This document shows, in pieces, positions 33,092 to 44,966 of a DNA stretch of 64,000 nt; within the stretch, counting starts at the first letter, position 1; every line of letters starts with the position of its first letter. The notes beneath the pieces were generated by a model. It made no database searches. It was given only the letters and a program-made list of their open reading frames with translations, and was not told the origin of the DNA. This stretch comes from Helicostylum pulchrum (taxonomy: Eukaryota; Mucoromycota; Mucoromycetes; Mucorales; Mucoraceae): NCBI GenBank assembly GCA_025677825.1, contig JAIXMO010000002.1, forward strand, positions 806,001 through 870,000. The letters are read 5' to 3'. Position numbers and translations under genes: made by a program.

Positions 33092-34802
33092 TTCATTTTT
33101 ATATTTTTTTGCAGTTTTCCGGCTAAAGTTTTATGCTTAGTTCATGCTTAACAAAACGTTTACGTTTTGTTATTCTTGTCCTTTTTTCTAACGCAAAAAG
33201 GAGGAGTAGTTCAATTAGAGCGAGTATTTTTTTGTTGAGAAAGTGTGAGGGGAAATTTATCTAGTTAATGTTTACCTAGTGATGCAAGTTGATATAATTT
33301 AGTAGTGCTTAATAAGAAACAAAAGGGAGAAATAAAATGTATCGAGGTAGTGGTAAGTGGTAAGATGAATCCAGTTCCGAGTGAGTACCACATCGCTTTT
33401 ATATACAGTGCAGCTGGTAAATATTGTCCATTTTATGGAAATGATTGTCGTTTTCAAAACTTCAGTTTGTCTGTTTGGAATAGGTCAAATCGGCGTTACC
33501 GAGTGAAGGCTTTAATTCTTTCTTTTCGCTTTTAAAACTAAGTGTGCAAAAAACCATAAACCTTTTTAAGTCTGATAAGTTCTTGTTATTGGTATATCTA
33601 CGTATTACATATTCTCATTTATGTCCTATTTTCTATCGATTTGATAATATAATTATAAAGTCTGTTTAAACTCTTTACATAAATCAATGTCACATTATCT
33701 ATAAGTAAGCTGCAAGTTACAAGCCTCTATCTTGCGTTTTTTTTATAAGGAAAATACACGCGGTATAGATTAATCCGTTAAATCTGTACTTGTCAAAATA
33801 AAGCCAACATAAAATAGTAACCAAAACGTGTATGTAACACTGATAATTTCTAGACGTTTTTCTTATTATTTATTTTTGATATTACTTTTATATTTTATAA
33901 CTGTCGATATCACATTTATTTTACGTTATTTTTATTTTCTGATATTAACAATGACTTTTTAGTTGCAAAAAACCCCCAATGTCTTGTCAAGGAGTCCAGA
34001 AGAAAGCTATGGAATAGGGACCTCGCTGCAGTATTAAACTTTAGAAAGATTCTGGTCAGCTTGAGGGAGACGAGTAGACGGCCCGAGATTTTTACAAGAA
34101 AGCAAACATCAAAAAAATATTCTTTCCACCAGAGTTATCGCTCCGGCCAAATTATGTAGGTAATGTACTAAAATATCCTATTCTATAAACCCAAAACGAC
34201 AATAATTGGTGAACTAACCGATATTTTGATTTTGGGTAAGAGACATCTATTTTTTGCTAAACGATATTTATTTTTTTACTAGCGACATTTGATTTTTCAA
34301 AACGGACAAAATTTACAGGTCACACTGTAAGTAAGAATCCCAGAGAGTAAGATAAAGCAAAGAGTTAGAGCGAAATACAGTAATAAATAACTAAGTTTTA
34401 AGAGAATCAAAAAGTAATAAGAGGATTTATGCGTTAACTATAATAGAAAATACAGAACATCTTGGTAAATGCTTCAAGTTATTGTATAGAAAATTATGTT
34501 ATAAATTAGTTGATTTTTGTTTAATAGAAAATAGTGTTTATATCTAAAGAATTTTAACAGGATCAGTTATTTTTACTAAATAATTTCTTGGAAATAGATA
34601 CAGATGGTATACTTAGAATATAGTTCTGTAGAAAGATATAGAATAACGCCGAAAATGTCGGATCGTAACACAATAAATAAGGTCAGCATAATGCATAAAA
34701 ATTTAAAAACATATTCGTTTACGTAGTTCTGTAAAGAAAATTAGTTTATTATCGTACGTAAGTAAAGGTAGTTTATTTTTTAATGTTTGTACAAAATAAT
34801 GA
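33092..34802. other. Gene-poor AT-rich stretch
   Basis: About 1.7 kb with no supportable gene. A stretch at 33200-33225 resembles the 5' half of a tRNA (GGAGGAGTAGTTCAATTAGAGC). The short frame at 33305-33535 has no recognisable content. The remainder is AT-rich with scattered short repeats. Confidence 0.4.
33149..33172 (+). repeat. Short hairpin downstream of the tRNA
   Basis: A perfect 10-bp stem with a 4-base loop: TAACAAAACG, loop TTTA, CGTTTTGTTA. It starts about 57 bases after the tRNA. RNA polymerase III needs only a T run (present at 33105-33111), so the hairpin is not required for termination; its role is unknown. Confidence 0.5.
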
Positions 34803-36479
34803 TTATTGAGCTACTCTATTTAAACCGGTAATAACGTTTTCGCGAGATCCCAACGCACCTGTATCTACAAGACTTTGTACTAACAGCCTGCTATTCTTTA
34901 CACAATCCGGAACACTAACGCCCAAATAACTAGCGCCAGAAACACTCAAAAGATGGCCGTACTCCTGTGCCATACTCTTGTGAAGGTGCGACAATCTACT
35001 TTCATGACCTACCAGATACTGAGGGATACACTCGGGCAAAAGATTGACCATGCTGTACTTTGGAGTTTCAAAGATACCTAAATAAGCAGCTAATGCCTCG
35101 CGAGCCTTTTCGTACACGATTTGTGGATCTACTTGGTTTACAGAAGCACCACCAAAGGTTTTATCCCACATGTGTCCTCCCATCATTACAGTTAATTTGA
35201 CTAGTTTTTTATCTTTTTCTTGGCCGTGCATAGCGTTAGAGTCAAATACGACACCCAAGGTTCCAGGTACAGGGAGTTTATAGGATGAGTCGGGGTGAGG
35301 AGTTAAGAAGCCAAATCCGTTGAACTTTAAGGAAATATTATCGTACGCGAAATTGATGACTGCTACGTTTACTGAAGGGTTAAATGATAAGTTGGGCAAT
35401 GGGTTGTGTAATAAACCGTCTAGTTTTTTAGAAGGTAAAGTAGAAATAATATGATCCACTTGTACAGAAGAATTATCTGCATAAATCTACCCGTAAAATA
35501 AAAAATAAAATTAGCTTTTTCTTTCTTCTCTCTTTCAGGCCATTATATGTGTATGTACCTTCATTTTATCATCCTTCTTTTCTAATTTTTTCACTTGTTT
35601 TTCAGTAATGATAGTTACATTACTCTGCTGATTCAAATAATTTTTCAATTGATGGGTCAAAGTTTCAGTACCTTCTTTAAAGCCAAATACACTTGTTTCC
35701 TTTGTGATCTTACCGCCGTTTTGCAACTCGTCTACCATTCCTTGCTCTGCAGCCGATAAAGGAAGAGGGGTTTCAAACAAACCACGTACGACGCTGCCAC
35801 TTCTTTTCTCGGCATCGTAAAGTATGCGCATCGTGGATCGAACAGATAATTGTTTTGCGTCGCCTGCATAAATACCGTGCGTGATGGCACCGACCAAATT
35901 CAAGGCTACGTGCTCGTTAAAGCGACGAGCAACAAACGAGTAAAGCGATTCATCGTCCTCGGTAGAAGAAGCAGGTACCAACGGCTCGGTCAAAATTGAT
36001 TTTAAAACCGATTTAAAGACTGGAGGTTGCTTTAATAAAAGTGAAGATAAAGAACTGGGCAAAGTATTTATTTGGTCTTTATAATAAATGTATCGGTTCT
36101 TGGCAGAGGGATCTGATTTCGAAACAAAGATCGTTTGGTTTTGTAAGTTGAGTTCGTTTGACTATTTTTAAATAGAGATTAGTTTTATTTTTTTATTTTT
36201 TGTTGTATATAGTACCATGGAAAGAATGGCAGCACCACCAGGTCCAACAGGTCGAAGACTTCGAGGACCTACTTCAAAAAGTACATTGTTGGGGTCATTA
36301 GGTTCGGTAGATGTAGAGGAATGGAAGCCAGGAGAAACTCGTTGACTACGAATCCATCCACCTACTCTTTTTGAACCTTCTATTAACAAGACTTTTGTCT
36401 GTGGTGAAGCTTTGCTCAAGTAATATGCGGCTGATAAACCAGAAATACCTCCACCCAAGACAGCAACTGATGAAGACAT
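34803..36479 (-). CDS. HEM14: Protoporphyrinogen oxidase (haem synthesis)
   Basis: Mitochondrial flavoenzyme that oxidises protoporphyrinogen IX to protoporphyrin IX. Three exons: 36479-~36216, ~36161-35556 and ~35487-34803. The N-terminus SSSVAVLGGGISGLSAAYYL is the dinucleotide-binding GxGxxG motif for FAD, followed by EGSKRVGGWIRS and VLFEVGPRSLRP, both signatures of PPOX. Later parts contain LVGAITHGIYAGDAKQLSVR and, near the C-terminus, NLLPECIPQYLVGHESRL and SGASYLGVSVPDC, the usual FAD-binding end of the family. No obvious cleaved presequence precedes the GxGxxG motif, as in many eukaryotic PPOX. It ends ITGLNRVAQ. No damage seen. It is divergent from RAV2. Confidence 0.93.
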
Positions 36480-37030
36480 GATAGTTTTTAGTAAAGTAAA
36501 GAAGAACGGGGACTTGGAACTCTCTCCTAGTGACCGGCTTCTACAATTAACCCAATTCGGAGGGGGGCTGTTTTGATATTCAAAAGTTATGCAAGAGAGT
36601 TTTCTTGTTGCGTTCTGTGTAAAAAGTGTGATATATATTTACCGTAGTTTTCATTTAGCTTCTAGATTCTCAATTCATACCGCTAATAAAAAGACTTTTA
36701 TTAAAATCGTTTCGCAAGTTCTTGTAAAGGGGGATCAATTCAACTGAATATTAAATGAAAACGCACAAGGAAATACGATAATTAACGTACAATGAGTGAT
36801 ACAATCAAGCGAATACTACAGTCATATAATTTTCTTTTTCTCTGGAAATCTGAGATCGCTTTAAGCAAAGTGGAACCTGAAGGTAATGCAGTGAATACGG
36901 ATCATAAGTTAATACGTGACTCGCGTGAACCACACCTTTAAAAAGATATAATCCTTTTTTCTTCTTTCTCTTTCTCTTTCTCTTTTTCTTTTTCTTTTTT
37001 TATATTTTTTTTCGGTCGAGATTATAAAGA
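36480..37030. promoter_or_regulatory. Shared upstream region of HEM14 and RAV2
   Basis: A 551-base gap between two divergent genes. It holds a long CTTTCTCTTT-type pyrimidine tract at about 36958-37010, just before the proposed RAV2 start, like those in front of other genes here. A short ATG frame at 36792 ends after about 49 codons and lacks similarity to RAV2. No specific factor site is supported. Confidence 0.4.
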
Positions 37031-38350
37031 ATGCATACAGTGGACGAACATAATACAGCAGTACTATATTCTAGATTACGCTTTTTTTTTAAAAGTGAAA
37101 GATGAACAAGATGCTTACTTTTTTTTTTAACTGAATTAGGTGAAACAAAGAGAATGGCTACTTCATGACGTTATTCCTCCCATGTTGGAAAAGATAAAAG
37201 CTCAACTCGAGGTTTGTTGTAAATATCGTATGTTAATACAAACTGAACTGTTGTCAATTTTAATTAGAAAAGTCAAAATATCTTGATCAGTCAAAGTAAA
37301 AAAAAAATATTATCTTTTTTTTATATATATTTATGCTAACTGTTATTATAGCCAAAACGGATTCATTGCCTATAACACAGTAAGTATCAACTGTACTGAT
37401 ACAAGCGTTTTTTTTTAAAAAGAATAAAAATAAAAATAGAAACGATACTATTAAAGGGTTTATTACATTAACTGGATCACATATAACAAAAGCTGTAAAA
37501 AAAATACCCCTTTTTTTTAATACGGCAAAGATCTAAAAAAAAAAATCTAATTAGGAACTTCAAATCAAATTACCTAATTACCATCCAGATACACCTATAA
37601 AAGCGACGATAGCTAACACAACACCTTACTTTCTTGAACAAGTAAGTTTTTTTGAAACATGAAATGTTTAAAGTGTCTCACATAATTATTTTTTTTTATA
37701 TATAGGCGCAACAAGCAAGTAATTATATATCATTAGCATTAAATGAAATACAAACATTTATTAAACCGTCTTATAAACAAGCAACGATTGAAGTAAGAAA
37801 CTTGCCACTTTAATGATTGTAATAACTAAGTTGGTTGTGTGTAGTTGATGGAGATCATGTATCGATACGTGGACCGTGCACTTCATGCATTTGATTATCC
37901 GAACGAAGCCTCGTTATTCCCCTACAAAGTCTGCCATCCTAAAGTAAAAGAAATGCATTCAATTTTTTTTTGTTATTGTTGGATATTTATTGTTATGTAG
38001 TTTTTTAGTCCGCCTTTGAAACAAGATATTGCTATTGAGTTTTGTATACATGATGTTTTTATTGCGTGTAATGTTTATGCTTTGGATTATAATTATATAA
38101 AACATGGAACAAAAGTAGATAGTCAGCATGCAGTAGTGTAAGTAAAAAAAAAAAGAAGTAATTCTGTATGTGTGTAATATTGATACCCTTTTGTATGTAC
38201 AGAACTTACAAGGATAAACAAGTGATGATTATGGATCAAGTCAAGACTCAAACGCAATCACCTACCTTGACTGAATTAAAGTTTTTGTTAAAGTCTATTT
38301 TGGAATGGTGCCAAACATATAAACAAATGTTGCTTCAAATTGAAGCTTAA
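37031..38350 (+). CDS. RAV2: RAVE complex subunit Rav2 / Rogdi
   Basis: Rav2/Rogdi belongs to the RAVE complex that reassembles the vacuolar V-ATPase. There are about nine small exons. I place the start at 37031 (MHTVDEHNTA), with an intron from 37061 to 37139 leading to VKQREWLLHDVIPPMLEKI. Further exons give KSQNILISQSK, AKTDSLPITQ, IKGFITLTGSHITKA, ELQIKLPNYHPDTPIKAT and YFLEQ, then YISLALNEIQTFIKPSYKQA. The C-terminal part has VDRALHAFDYPNEASLFPYK, VCHPKFFSPPLKQDIAIEF and CNVYALDYNYI, and ends QMLLQIEA. LFPYKVCHPKFFSPPL and the preceding helical region are the Rogdi signature. Intron density is unusually high for the window. Start and small exons are by eye. Confidence 0.8.
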
Positions 38351-38516
38351 CGAAAATTTATATCTTTCTTTGTCTTTTTTTTTTGGTTTCTTTTAATAGG
38401 TTTAAATAATAAAAATAAATTCATTATATGTCTCTTTATAAACGCAAGTAATAAACTGTAATTTTCCATCTATTTCCTCTCTTCTTTCTTTCTTTCTTTT
38501 TTACACTGTTGCAGTA

Positions 38517-39013
38517 ATGTCACTCGGATCGGATCAGTTTATTATTTCAGAAGAAGTTACGGTTGCCACTATGCTGTTTCGTTGGATATTTCCACTTCAC
38601 AACTATGTTCAACAGGACGTGGATATATTTTTAAACAAAGCTAATTCAGTTTTCCAATATATATATAATTATTGTTCTGGGAGTTACAACGTGCTATATG
38701 AGTCCCTCAATCAACCTACTGATTGCTATACAACTGTTTCTACGCCCATTACAGTGACTAATACATTCAATTTTTTGGGTCGAGGGAATCCGTTCAAAGA
38801 GCCTTCATTCCTTAGAGAAGTAAAAACGGTTTGTTCATATACAAATCCTTTAGACTATGCCGGTGTTCACTCATGTAAGTTCAAGAAGAATAATATTGAT
38901 ATTTTGTTTTAAATAGTTTCTCTTTCTCTCTTTTAGTGTATTACACTTGGCTTTTCATCACCCTTTCACTCTACTTGGTTTTTCGTAGAATCAAACTACA
39001 ATCTGCAAACTAA
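38517..39013 (+). CDS. Small protein with C-terminal membrane segment
   Basis: Hypothetical protein of about 146 residues; family not recognised. Exon 1 starts at ATG 38517 (MSLGSDQFIISEEVTVATML) and ends near 38876 in DYAGVHS. A GTAAGT..TTTAG intron of about 60 bases leads to LYYTWLFITLSLYLVFRRIKL and QSAN-stop. The last exon is a single membrane helix followed by a basic RRIK motif, so it would be a tail-anchored or type II-like protein with its N-terminus in the cytosol. A helix-rich middle (HNYVQQDVDIFLNKANSVFQ) is also visible. The splice makes a clear protein, which supports the gene. Its 3' end is repeated at 41396-41508. Confidence 0.55.
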
Positions 39014-39112
39014 AAATGCCTGTTTTTTTAATTATGACCTTTTTATCATATCATATGCGAAACAATCAAACGCCGTTCAAATAGGTGGTTTGAAACCCCA
39101 CATTTTTAAAAA
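38976..39112. repeat. Direct repeat, copy A (3' end of the small gene)
   Basis: The last coding codons and 3' flank of the small membrane-protein gene recur about 2.4 kb downstream. Shared blocks are TTGGTTTTTC-TAGAATCAAA, CTACAAT-TGCAAACTAAAAA, ACAATCAAAC-CCGTT and the GTTTTGAAA-CCCC stretch. Copy A is about 25 bases longer in the middle. Confidence 0.85.
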
Positions 39113-39671
39113 AAAATAAAGAGTTACTGCATTACCCGTTTTTATTTAAAGTCCTTTAAAAGTCGCAACAATCATGAATTTGAAGGCTTAAAAAAGTGGT
39201 ACAAATAATGGGCTGTTTTTATCTACTTTCGTACTTTTGTGATAAAGGATGGTTTCATACACTTATCAGTACCTTCGATCACTGACCTGTTTCTTCCTTT
39301 TGTACTTGGGTTTCGAAGCCAGTAAATTTATCCTAAAAGAGTCAAAATAATGCTAGTACAAAGTTTATATAGTGTACTTTGTCAGTATATAACGTACCTT
39401 GACAAAACCAAGAGCCTCAACAATGACCGGTATGTTCGTTGTCTCGGACTCATTATTTGTCAAGGAGAAACGCTTTGATCATAACTGGTATACAGTAGCA
39501 GCTTTAGTTAGGGGTGACCTGATTTAAGGGCAGAATCGATTTAAGGTGGAATCCAACTTCACAAAACTACCAATTATATATTTAAAAGTGATAGTATAAA
39601 AAAAAAGTCTTATTTATATAAAAGCGTCTAGTCTTCAAAAGTGTACAATCAAACCAATGTTATTAAAACAA

Positions 39672-41195
39672 AGGGATAACAATCAAACTGATATAGAGAG
39701 AGGATAGTAACATAAACCTTACAAAGTAATCGAAATATAAGGACAATACATTTAGAGTCGAATGGAGCGTGTATCAGCAGTGAATCTTTAGAAATTTAAC
39801 TAGGAAAAGTAATTAAATACAGACTGTTGCAAAGTGATGAAAGATTGGAAAGGAATGCAGTGTAAGCCAAATAAAGTGAACTAAAAGATACCTTTTAGTC
39901 CTATGTATTATAGCTAAGTAGTTTTTAAATGTATTGCTATGTGGTATTCCAAACAAACAGCTTTGTACTATTTTAATTGACATCAATAAGAAATTTAATA
40001 GAATTTAACGTATTTTTAATGTTTGAGCTCTTACAGAAAACAATACACAGCATATTTTTTGTACAATAACTTGGGTAGGTTCAAGAACTATTTAAATTAT
40101 TATAATCCATTATTGCTTGTCCATTATCTTCTTAAAAATGCGTCTTTTTAAGTAAAGGTTTAGAGATAACTTCTAAAAAAAGTCACTTTTACAGTGATCG
40201 AAATAAGGTGTTTTCTTTGTATGATTGAACATCAGGAAATAGTTCTTTTTTCCAAGGTACTTAGTAAAAGTTACTCCTTCGGATGTTGTATTTAATATCA
40301 ATTATAAAAAACCGCATGTTGTTTTATATTTTTCTCGATTTTTTATTTTTTTCTTCAGTCGATCACTTTTGATCATTTTTAGCCATTTTGGGGGGCCAAT
40401 CCCTTTTGTGTTTTTATGGTTATTTTGAAATTACTTCAGATCCAATTTGCTTTTATTTGTGGAAAAAACAATGATTATAAAGGGCTCTTTTAGGCGCATT
40501 TAATCCATTTAAACTCATTTTTTTTAATAAAAACATTGACTGTTTTAGACATTTTTTTTTCCGCTAAAATTTGAGTTAAGCGATCCTTAAAATAGCAATT
40601 TCTTTAAAGCGCGTTTTCTCGTTTAGTTGTAGATGAAGCACTTTTATTTATAAACATCTAATATACAGTTTTTAAATATCTGCATTCGATGCTATAATCA
40701 AACACGGTAATAAAAAACTATATTTTATGTAATCGCGAAGCTCTGAAAATGGTTACACGATGTTATACTAAAAAAGTGTATTTTTTTTCCCAAAAAAAAA
40801 ACGTCTAAAACAGCGATTACTCTTTCAATTTTTGCACTAAAAGTATGATTTAAAAGGGATTAAAATTGTCTAGATGAGCTCTATACCATCCATGGTTTTT
40901 CACAAAGATAGGTAAATTGGATCAAGAATAATGATAAAATAACTACAAAAACGCAAAAGGGGTTGACCCCCAAAACTGAAAATCGAAAAAAAAACAAAAA
41001 AGCTCGTTTTTAATTTTTTTATCAAAGATATAGTTAAAAAAACTATGTTGTATTAAAAAACTTGGGACCAAAAAGCGTTTCCTGTTTCTTTAAAAAATAA
41101 AAAGCAATATTTATTATAACTGCTAATTTTAGCAGTGATTTCTTATGTGAGCGATTATTTAAACTCAGATATCTCGTTGAGCTTTTTTTCTTTAG
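39672..41195. repeat. Foldback repeat element, copy 1
   Basis: A dispersed repeat of about 1.5 kb. It matches 58795-59912 over most of its length; conserved blocks include GAGAGAGGATAGTAA, TGTTTGAGCTCTT-CAGAAAA, CAGCATATTTTTTGTACAAT and GGTTACACGATGTTA. Its centre is a large imperfect inverted repeat: left arm about 40378-40562 (..GGGGGG-CAATCCCTTTTGTG..GATCCAATTT..TGTTTTAGAC) and right arm about 40790-40982 as its reverse complement, with a spacer of about 230 bases. No open frame of note lies inside. A short conserved palindrome (CTGCTAATTTTAGCAG) lies near the right end. The edges are estimated from where similarity stops. Confidence 0.8.
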
Positions 41196-41395
41196 AAGTG
41201 GATTTTCTTCCGCATTTCGGCCACCCTTAAATAGAGCCGTTACTGTATAAACACCCATCTGTTACTTAAATTCATTTCGAAAAGAGAACAAACAAACCCT
41301 AAATACGAAAAAATAGATTTTGAGTAAGTAAAGTATAGTAGGTACTTTTTGCTCCAATTGGATTCAAACAAGCTCCTTTTTTATGCGAATAAAGA

Positions 41396-41508
41396 CTACT
41401 TTGGTTTTTCATAGAATCAAACTACAATTTGCAAACTAAAAAATGTACCTTTATGCCAACAATCAAACACCGTTAAAATAAGTGTTTTGAAAACCCCTTT
41501 TTACACAT
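41396..41508. repeat. Direct repeat, copy B
   Basis: Second copy of the 3' end and flank of the 38517-39013 gene, same orientation, with a few substitutions and a deletion of about 25 bases. Together the two copies bracket the foldback element. Confidence 0.85.
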
Positions 41509-41550
41509 TAAAAAAAAAAAGTTTAAAAAAATATATAGTATGGCACTGTT

Positions 41551-44500
41551 TTATTTTACAGTAGATCTAACATAGAACAAATTGTATGCAGCTTCAGTCT
41601 ATTATTATATTTTTTTTAAAAAAACATGTTTAGAGATATAAAATTATATAAGAAAAAAAAAAACTTACCAATACTTTGGGTTCAGGGCATACCGAGAATT
41701 GAGAATCATTAAAGGTATGCCATTCTTTTCTGTACCCGTTATATACATTTGCAGTATAATGTCCGCCTCCTGTTGTTCCAAAATGGTTCTAAAAAAAAGT
41801 ATACGGTTATTCTTATACACTATATAAAAACACACATATTTAAACTTACAGAAATTGCATAAAGATTATAGTGAAACATAGACTTTTCAATTATTTGGTC
41901 TGGAGAAAACATAGTACGAGGAACATACTTAGATAAATCCAACCCACTTTTTTAAAAAAAGAGGCGATTAGTTTTTTTTCCAAATACTGTATAGTTAATA
42001 TATATATACTTTACGTCAAGGGTGAATCCACAAAAGTAGTCAACTTGTCCTTGAAATGACCAGTATTTGAAAACCGTTTAAGATGAATTAATAAAATATC
42101 GGGGAGCTTGGAAAGTGTTAATGATTTGCTTGCTCTACGCAGCGTTTTACATTTAGGACACTTCCATGCATCGTCCTTTTCAAGAATTTCTTCCTTTACA
42201 AAGTAATCCAAGCATTGGTATAATGATACGCCGGTTGATCCTTTACTCTTTTCTGGAATAGGTAAGGATAATGACATGAATGTATTGTATGTGGTAGAAG
42301 TCTAATTTTTTATCATACTTAAGTCTTTTTTTGTTATAATAAATAGTTAAAAAAATAACTTACTGCGTGACACGTAAAACATCTCAATTGACTCTTATAC
42401 TGTCCTTGAAACAAAGTGACGATCAAACTAGAGTTTCTTAACAAATACTTTTCCCAAGCGATAGCACTTGCTCTCCAATCAGGTAACAGTTCAAATTGGG
42501 CTTCCTCTTCTTCCGTTTCCTCTACACACTTGGGTCTCTCTTTAACCAGGTTACAATCTTCGTGTAATCCGTCTAATAAAAAGTAGAGAAATTCTTGAGA
42601 ATCGTGTTGCCCAGCTCCTTCAAAGTCGGGCGCGAATTTGATTATTGCGTTTCTAAATACACCGGGTGAAATGAAATTGGTTTCGGCGGCCCACATGTCA
42701 CGTAATAAGGTTGTGAATGCTTCTGCTAATACTCCCTTAGTACCAAGATGATTTTCTTTGTTGATATGTAGTTTATAAGATCCATCTAAATAGAGTTTTT
42801 TTTTAGATGCATTTTTCAATAGTGTGTGTGTGTGTACTTATAGAAAAAAAAATTACTTACTAAGAAAGTAACGCGCAAATGGAATGGTGCCACTGAGACA
42901 TTGTATAATAGAATTCAAGAAACATGTATTTCCCAAGTTCCTGAGGCCGGTGGTACCGTTGTTTACATCACCCACATGAGAGAACGAGTAATCCACGAGA
43001 CTATTAGGAGCAACATACATGTTGGAAGTTTTAGGAGGAAGTGGAGGTCTACCATGCGAAGGAGGCATAGCAAACCTCTTATTTGAAGTTCTAGTGAAAT
43101 TATTGAACGGATTATCAATAAAGGTATTCTTTCTTGAAAGCTTGTTGGAAACATTAGGACGAATCTCTGGGTATTTAGTTGTAAAGGAGGGAGTTCCATT
43201 GAAGGGTTGGGGTATAGGCATAGATGTAGGTGAATACAGAGGTGTATTTTGTGGTAAGGAGTTACTAAATAGACCACGGAGAGGTGGCGTACCTACTATT
43301 GCACTTTGATCGGTGTTATGCCTGCTCTCTTTGTGTCCTGGAGACCATGAATCGCCAAATAAATCGTAAATGGTCTTATGGTGTTGCACTGGAGTCAAGT
43401 GTTTGGTGGTTTCGTTCGCCGTTTCGGTGTTGTACTTGTAAATACCTCGGTCTCCTACAAAAGATTGCCAAGCATCAAATCCACCTTCCAGCATCATGGG
43501 CGGTCTTTGCAAGGTCTTTTGAAATTCCATTTCGTAAATAGCGGCTCGAAGGTTATAGAGTGCGCTGTGCGGGTCGTTATAAAGTAGTTGTGAGTTTTGG
43601 TCGTAGTATACTACGAGGTCAAATTGGTTACGAGCAGCGAATATTGTTTGTTCTGCGGCTCGGTTTATTATCATGGATTCTTCAATTCGAATAGACGTGA
43701 CACTAAAAAAAACACTGTAAGAACCCCCTTTTTTTTATATGTTGTTGCCTTACTTTTCTTTTAATACCAGTGGTTCAATTTGAGCAATCCATTTGTGCTT
43801 AATACATCCTCCCTCAGATACATCTCGAGGTCGAACATCCAAAATTAAAATACTAGGTGGTGTTTCATTTCTGGTTGAAATCCACTTTGCTAATTGAAAT
43901 GCTCCTACAACAGGTGAAGGAGGGAAAATAAATCCAGTTGGTGAAGGTAATTGTATCGTATCATTAGGTGTAGGAGCAGGCATTGGCATGTGCATCGGCG
44001 TGTCGGTTAATGAGTGTATAGGCTCTGGCATTGGCATAGGATCTGGCATTTGAATATTCATTGGTGGTGGCGGTGCGGATGGTACTGGTGAAGACCGACG
44101 ATCCTTTGAAGTTTTAAGTGGAGCATGCGTAGGTACGGAAGGTAAACAGTCAAGTAAAAAATCACTCTGAGTTTGATTCTCCGGAGTATCTTGCTTCGCT
44201 TCTTCTAATGGGGCTTCTTCTGATGGGGCTTCTTCTAATGAGGTTTCTTTTAATAAGGCATCTTTAGCATTTGCTGCCTGGATTTCTATGACGAGTTTTT
44301 GTAAACGTTCAAGAATATCCTCATTGGTACGCTTTTTATTTTATTTTGAAAAAAAAAAAGGTCAGTTACTTTTTTTTTCCCAAGATGGAGGGAAAGAAAC
44401 TTACGTCTTTAAGTTGTTGGTAAGTTGGGTCCTTTTTTACGTCTTTATAATTTGGGTGTCTAGAAATAACTTCAACCATAACACTAACAAAGACAAAAGG

Positions 44501-44805
44501 GTGTTAACAGAGAAAAAAAGTATACTTTTTTCGTTGTTGTCGTTAGTTTACGTACGTACAACCCTTCATGTAGTTAATATAAGCGTTATCAATATCATGT
44601 CGCTGATGATAAATGTCACCCTATAAAATATATTTATTAGACACACAAAAGAGAGAATATCTTGGCAAAAAAAAAAGTTTACTTGTTCATATAGTCTTCG
44701 AACTGTGGCTATACAGGCCTTTACGTTGTATTTTAATATATCGGCTTTATTTACCGAAGCTCTTTTTAAGAGCTCTGGTAAAGGTATAGATACAGGTACA
44801 GTCAT
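41551..44805 (-). CDS. DOA4: Ubiquitin-specific protease with rhodanese domain (Doa4/USP8 type)
   Basis: Deubiquitinase of the Doa4/Ubp4/USP8 group, which removes ubiquitin from cargo at endosomes. From ATG 44805 ([19 protein letters not shown]) the N-terminal helical part leads through small exons to a proline/methionine-rich linker. A rhodanese-like domain follows: [32 protein letters not shown], then [21 protein letters not shown]. The catalytic USP domain has the Cys box [51 protein letters not shown] and LLIHLKRFS. The His box is split by introns: [25 protein letters not shown] across two segments, then [18 protein letters not shown]. The last short exon encodes [15 protein letters not shown] with its stop at 41551. 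All catalytic motifs are intact. Confidence 0.9.
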
Positions 44806-44966
44806 CTTGATATGTTAAAAGAGAGAAAAAGAAAAAGAAAATGGGCTCGGAACGCATTATATTACTTATATTTTGGAATCACATCATACGCTAATATTTA
44901 AGACTCAGGTTAAAATATCCGCATTCGCCTCTCTTGGCTCTCTTTCTCTCTTTCTTCTTCTTCTAA

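Noticed and set aside
33305..33535. ORF of 76 codons after the tRNA
   Set aside because: No family resemblance, no ATG-context support and an AT-rich background in which such frames are frequent.
36792..36940. ATG at 36792 as the start of RAV2
   Set aside because: The frame ends after about 49 codons and cannot be joined by a GT..AG intron to the Rogdi-like exons as simply as the start at 37031, which follows the usual pyrimidine tract.
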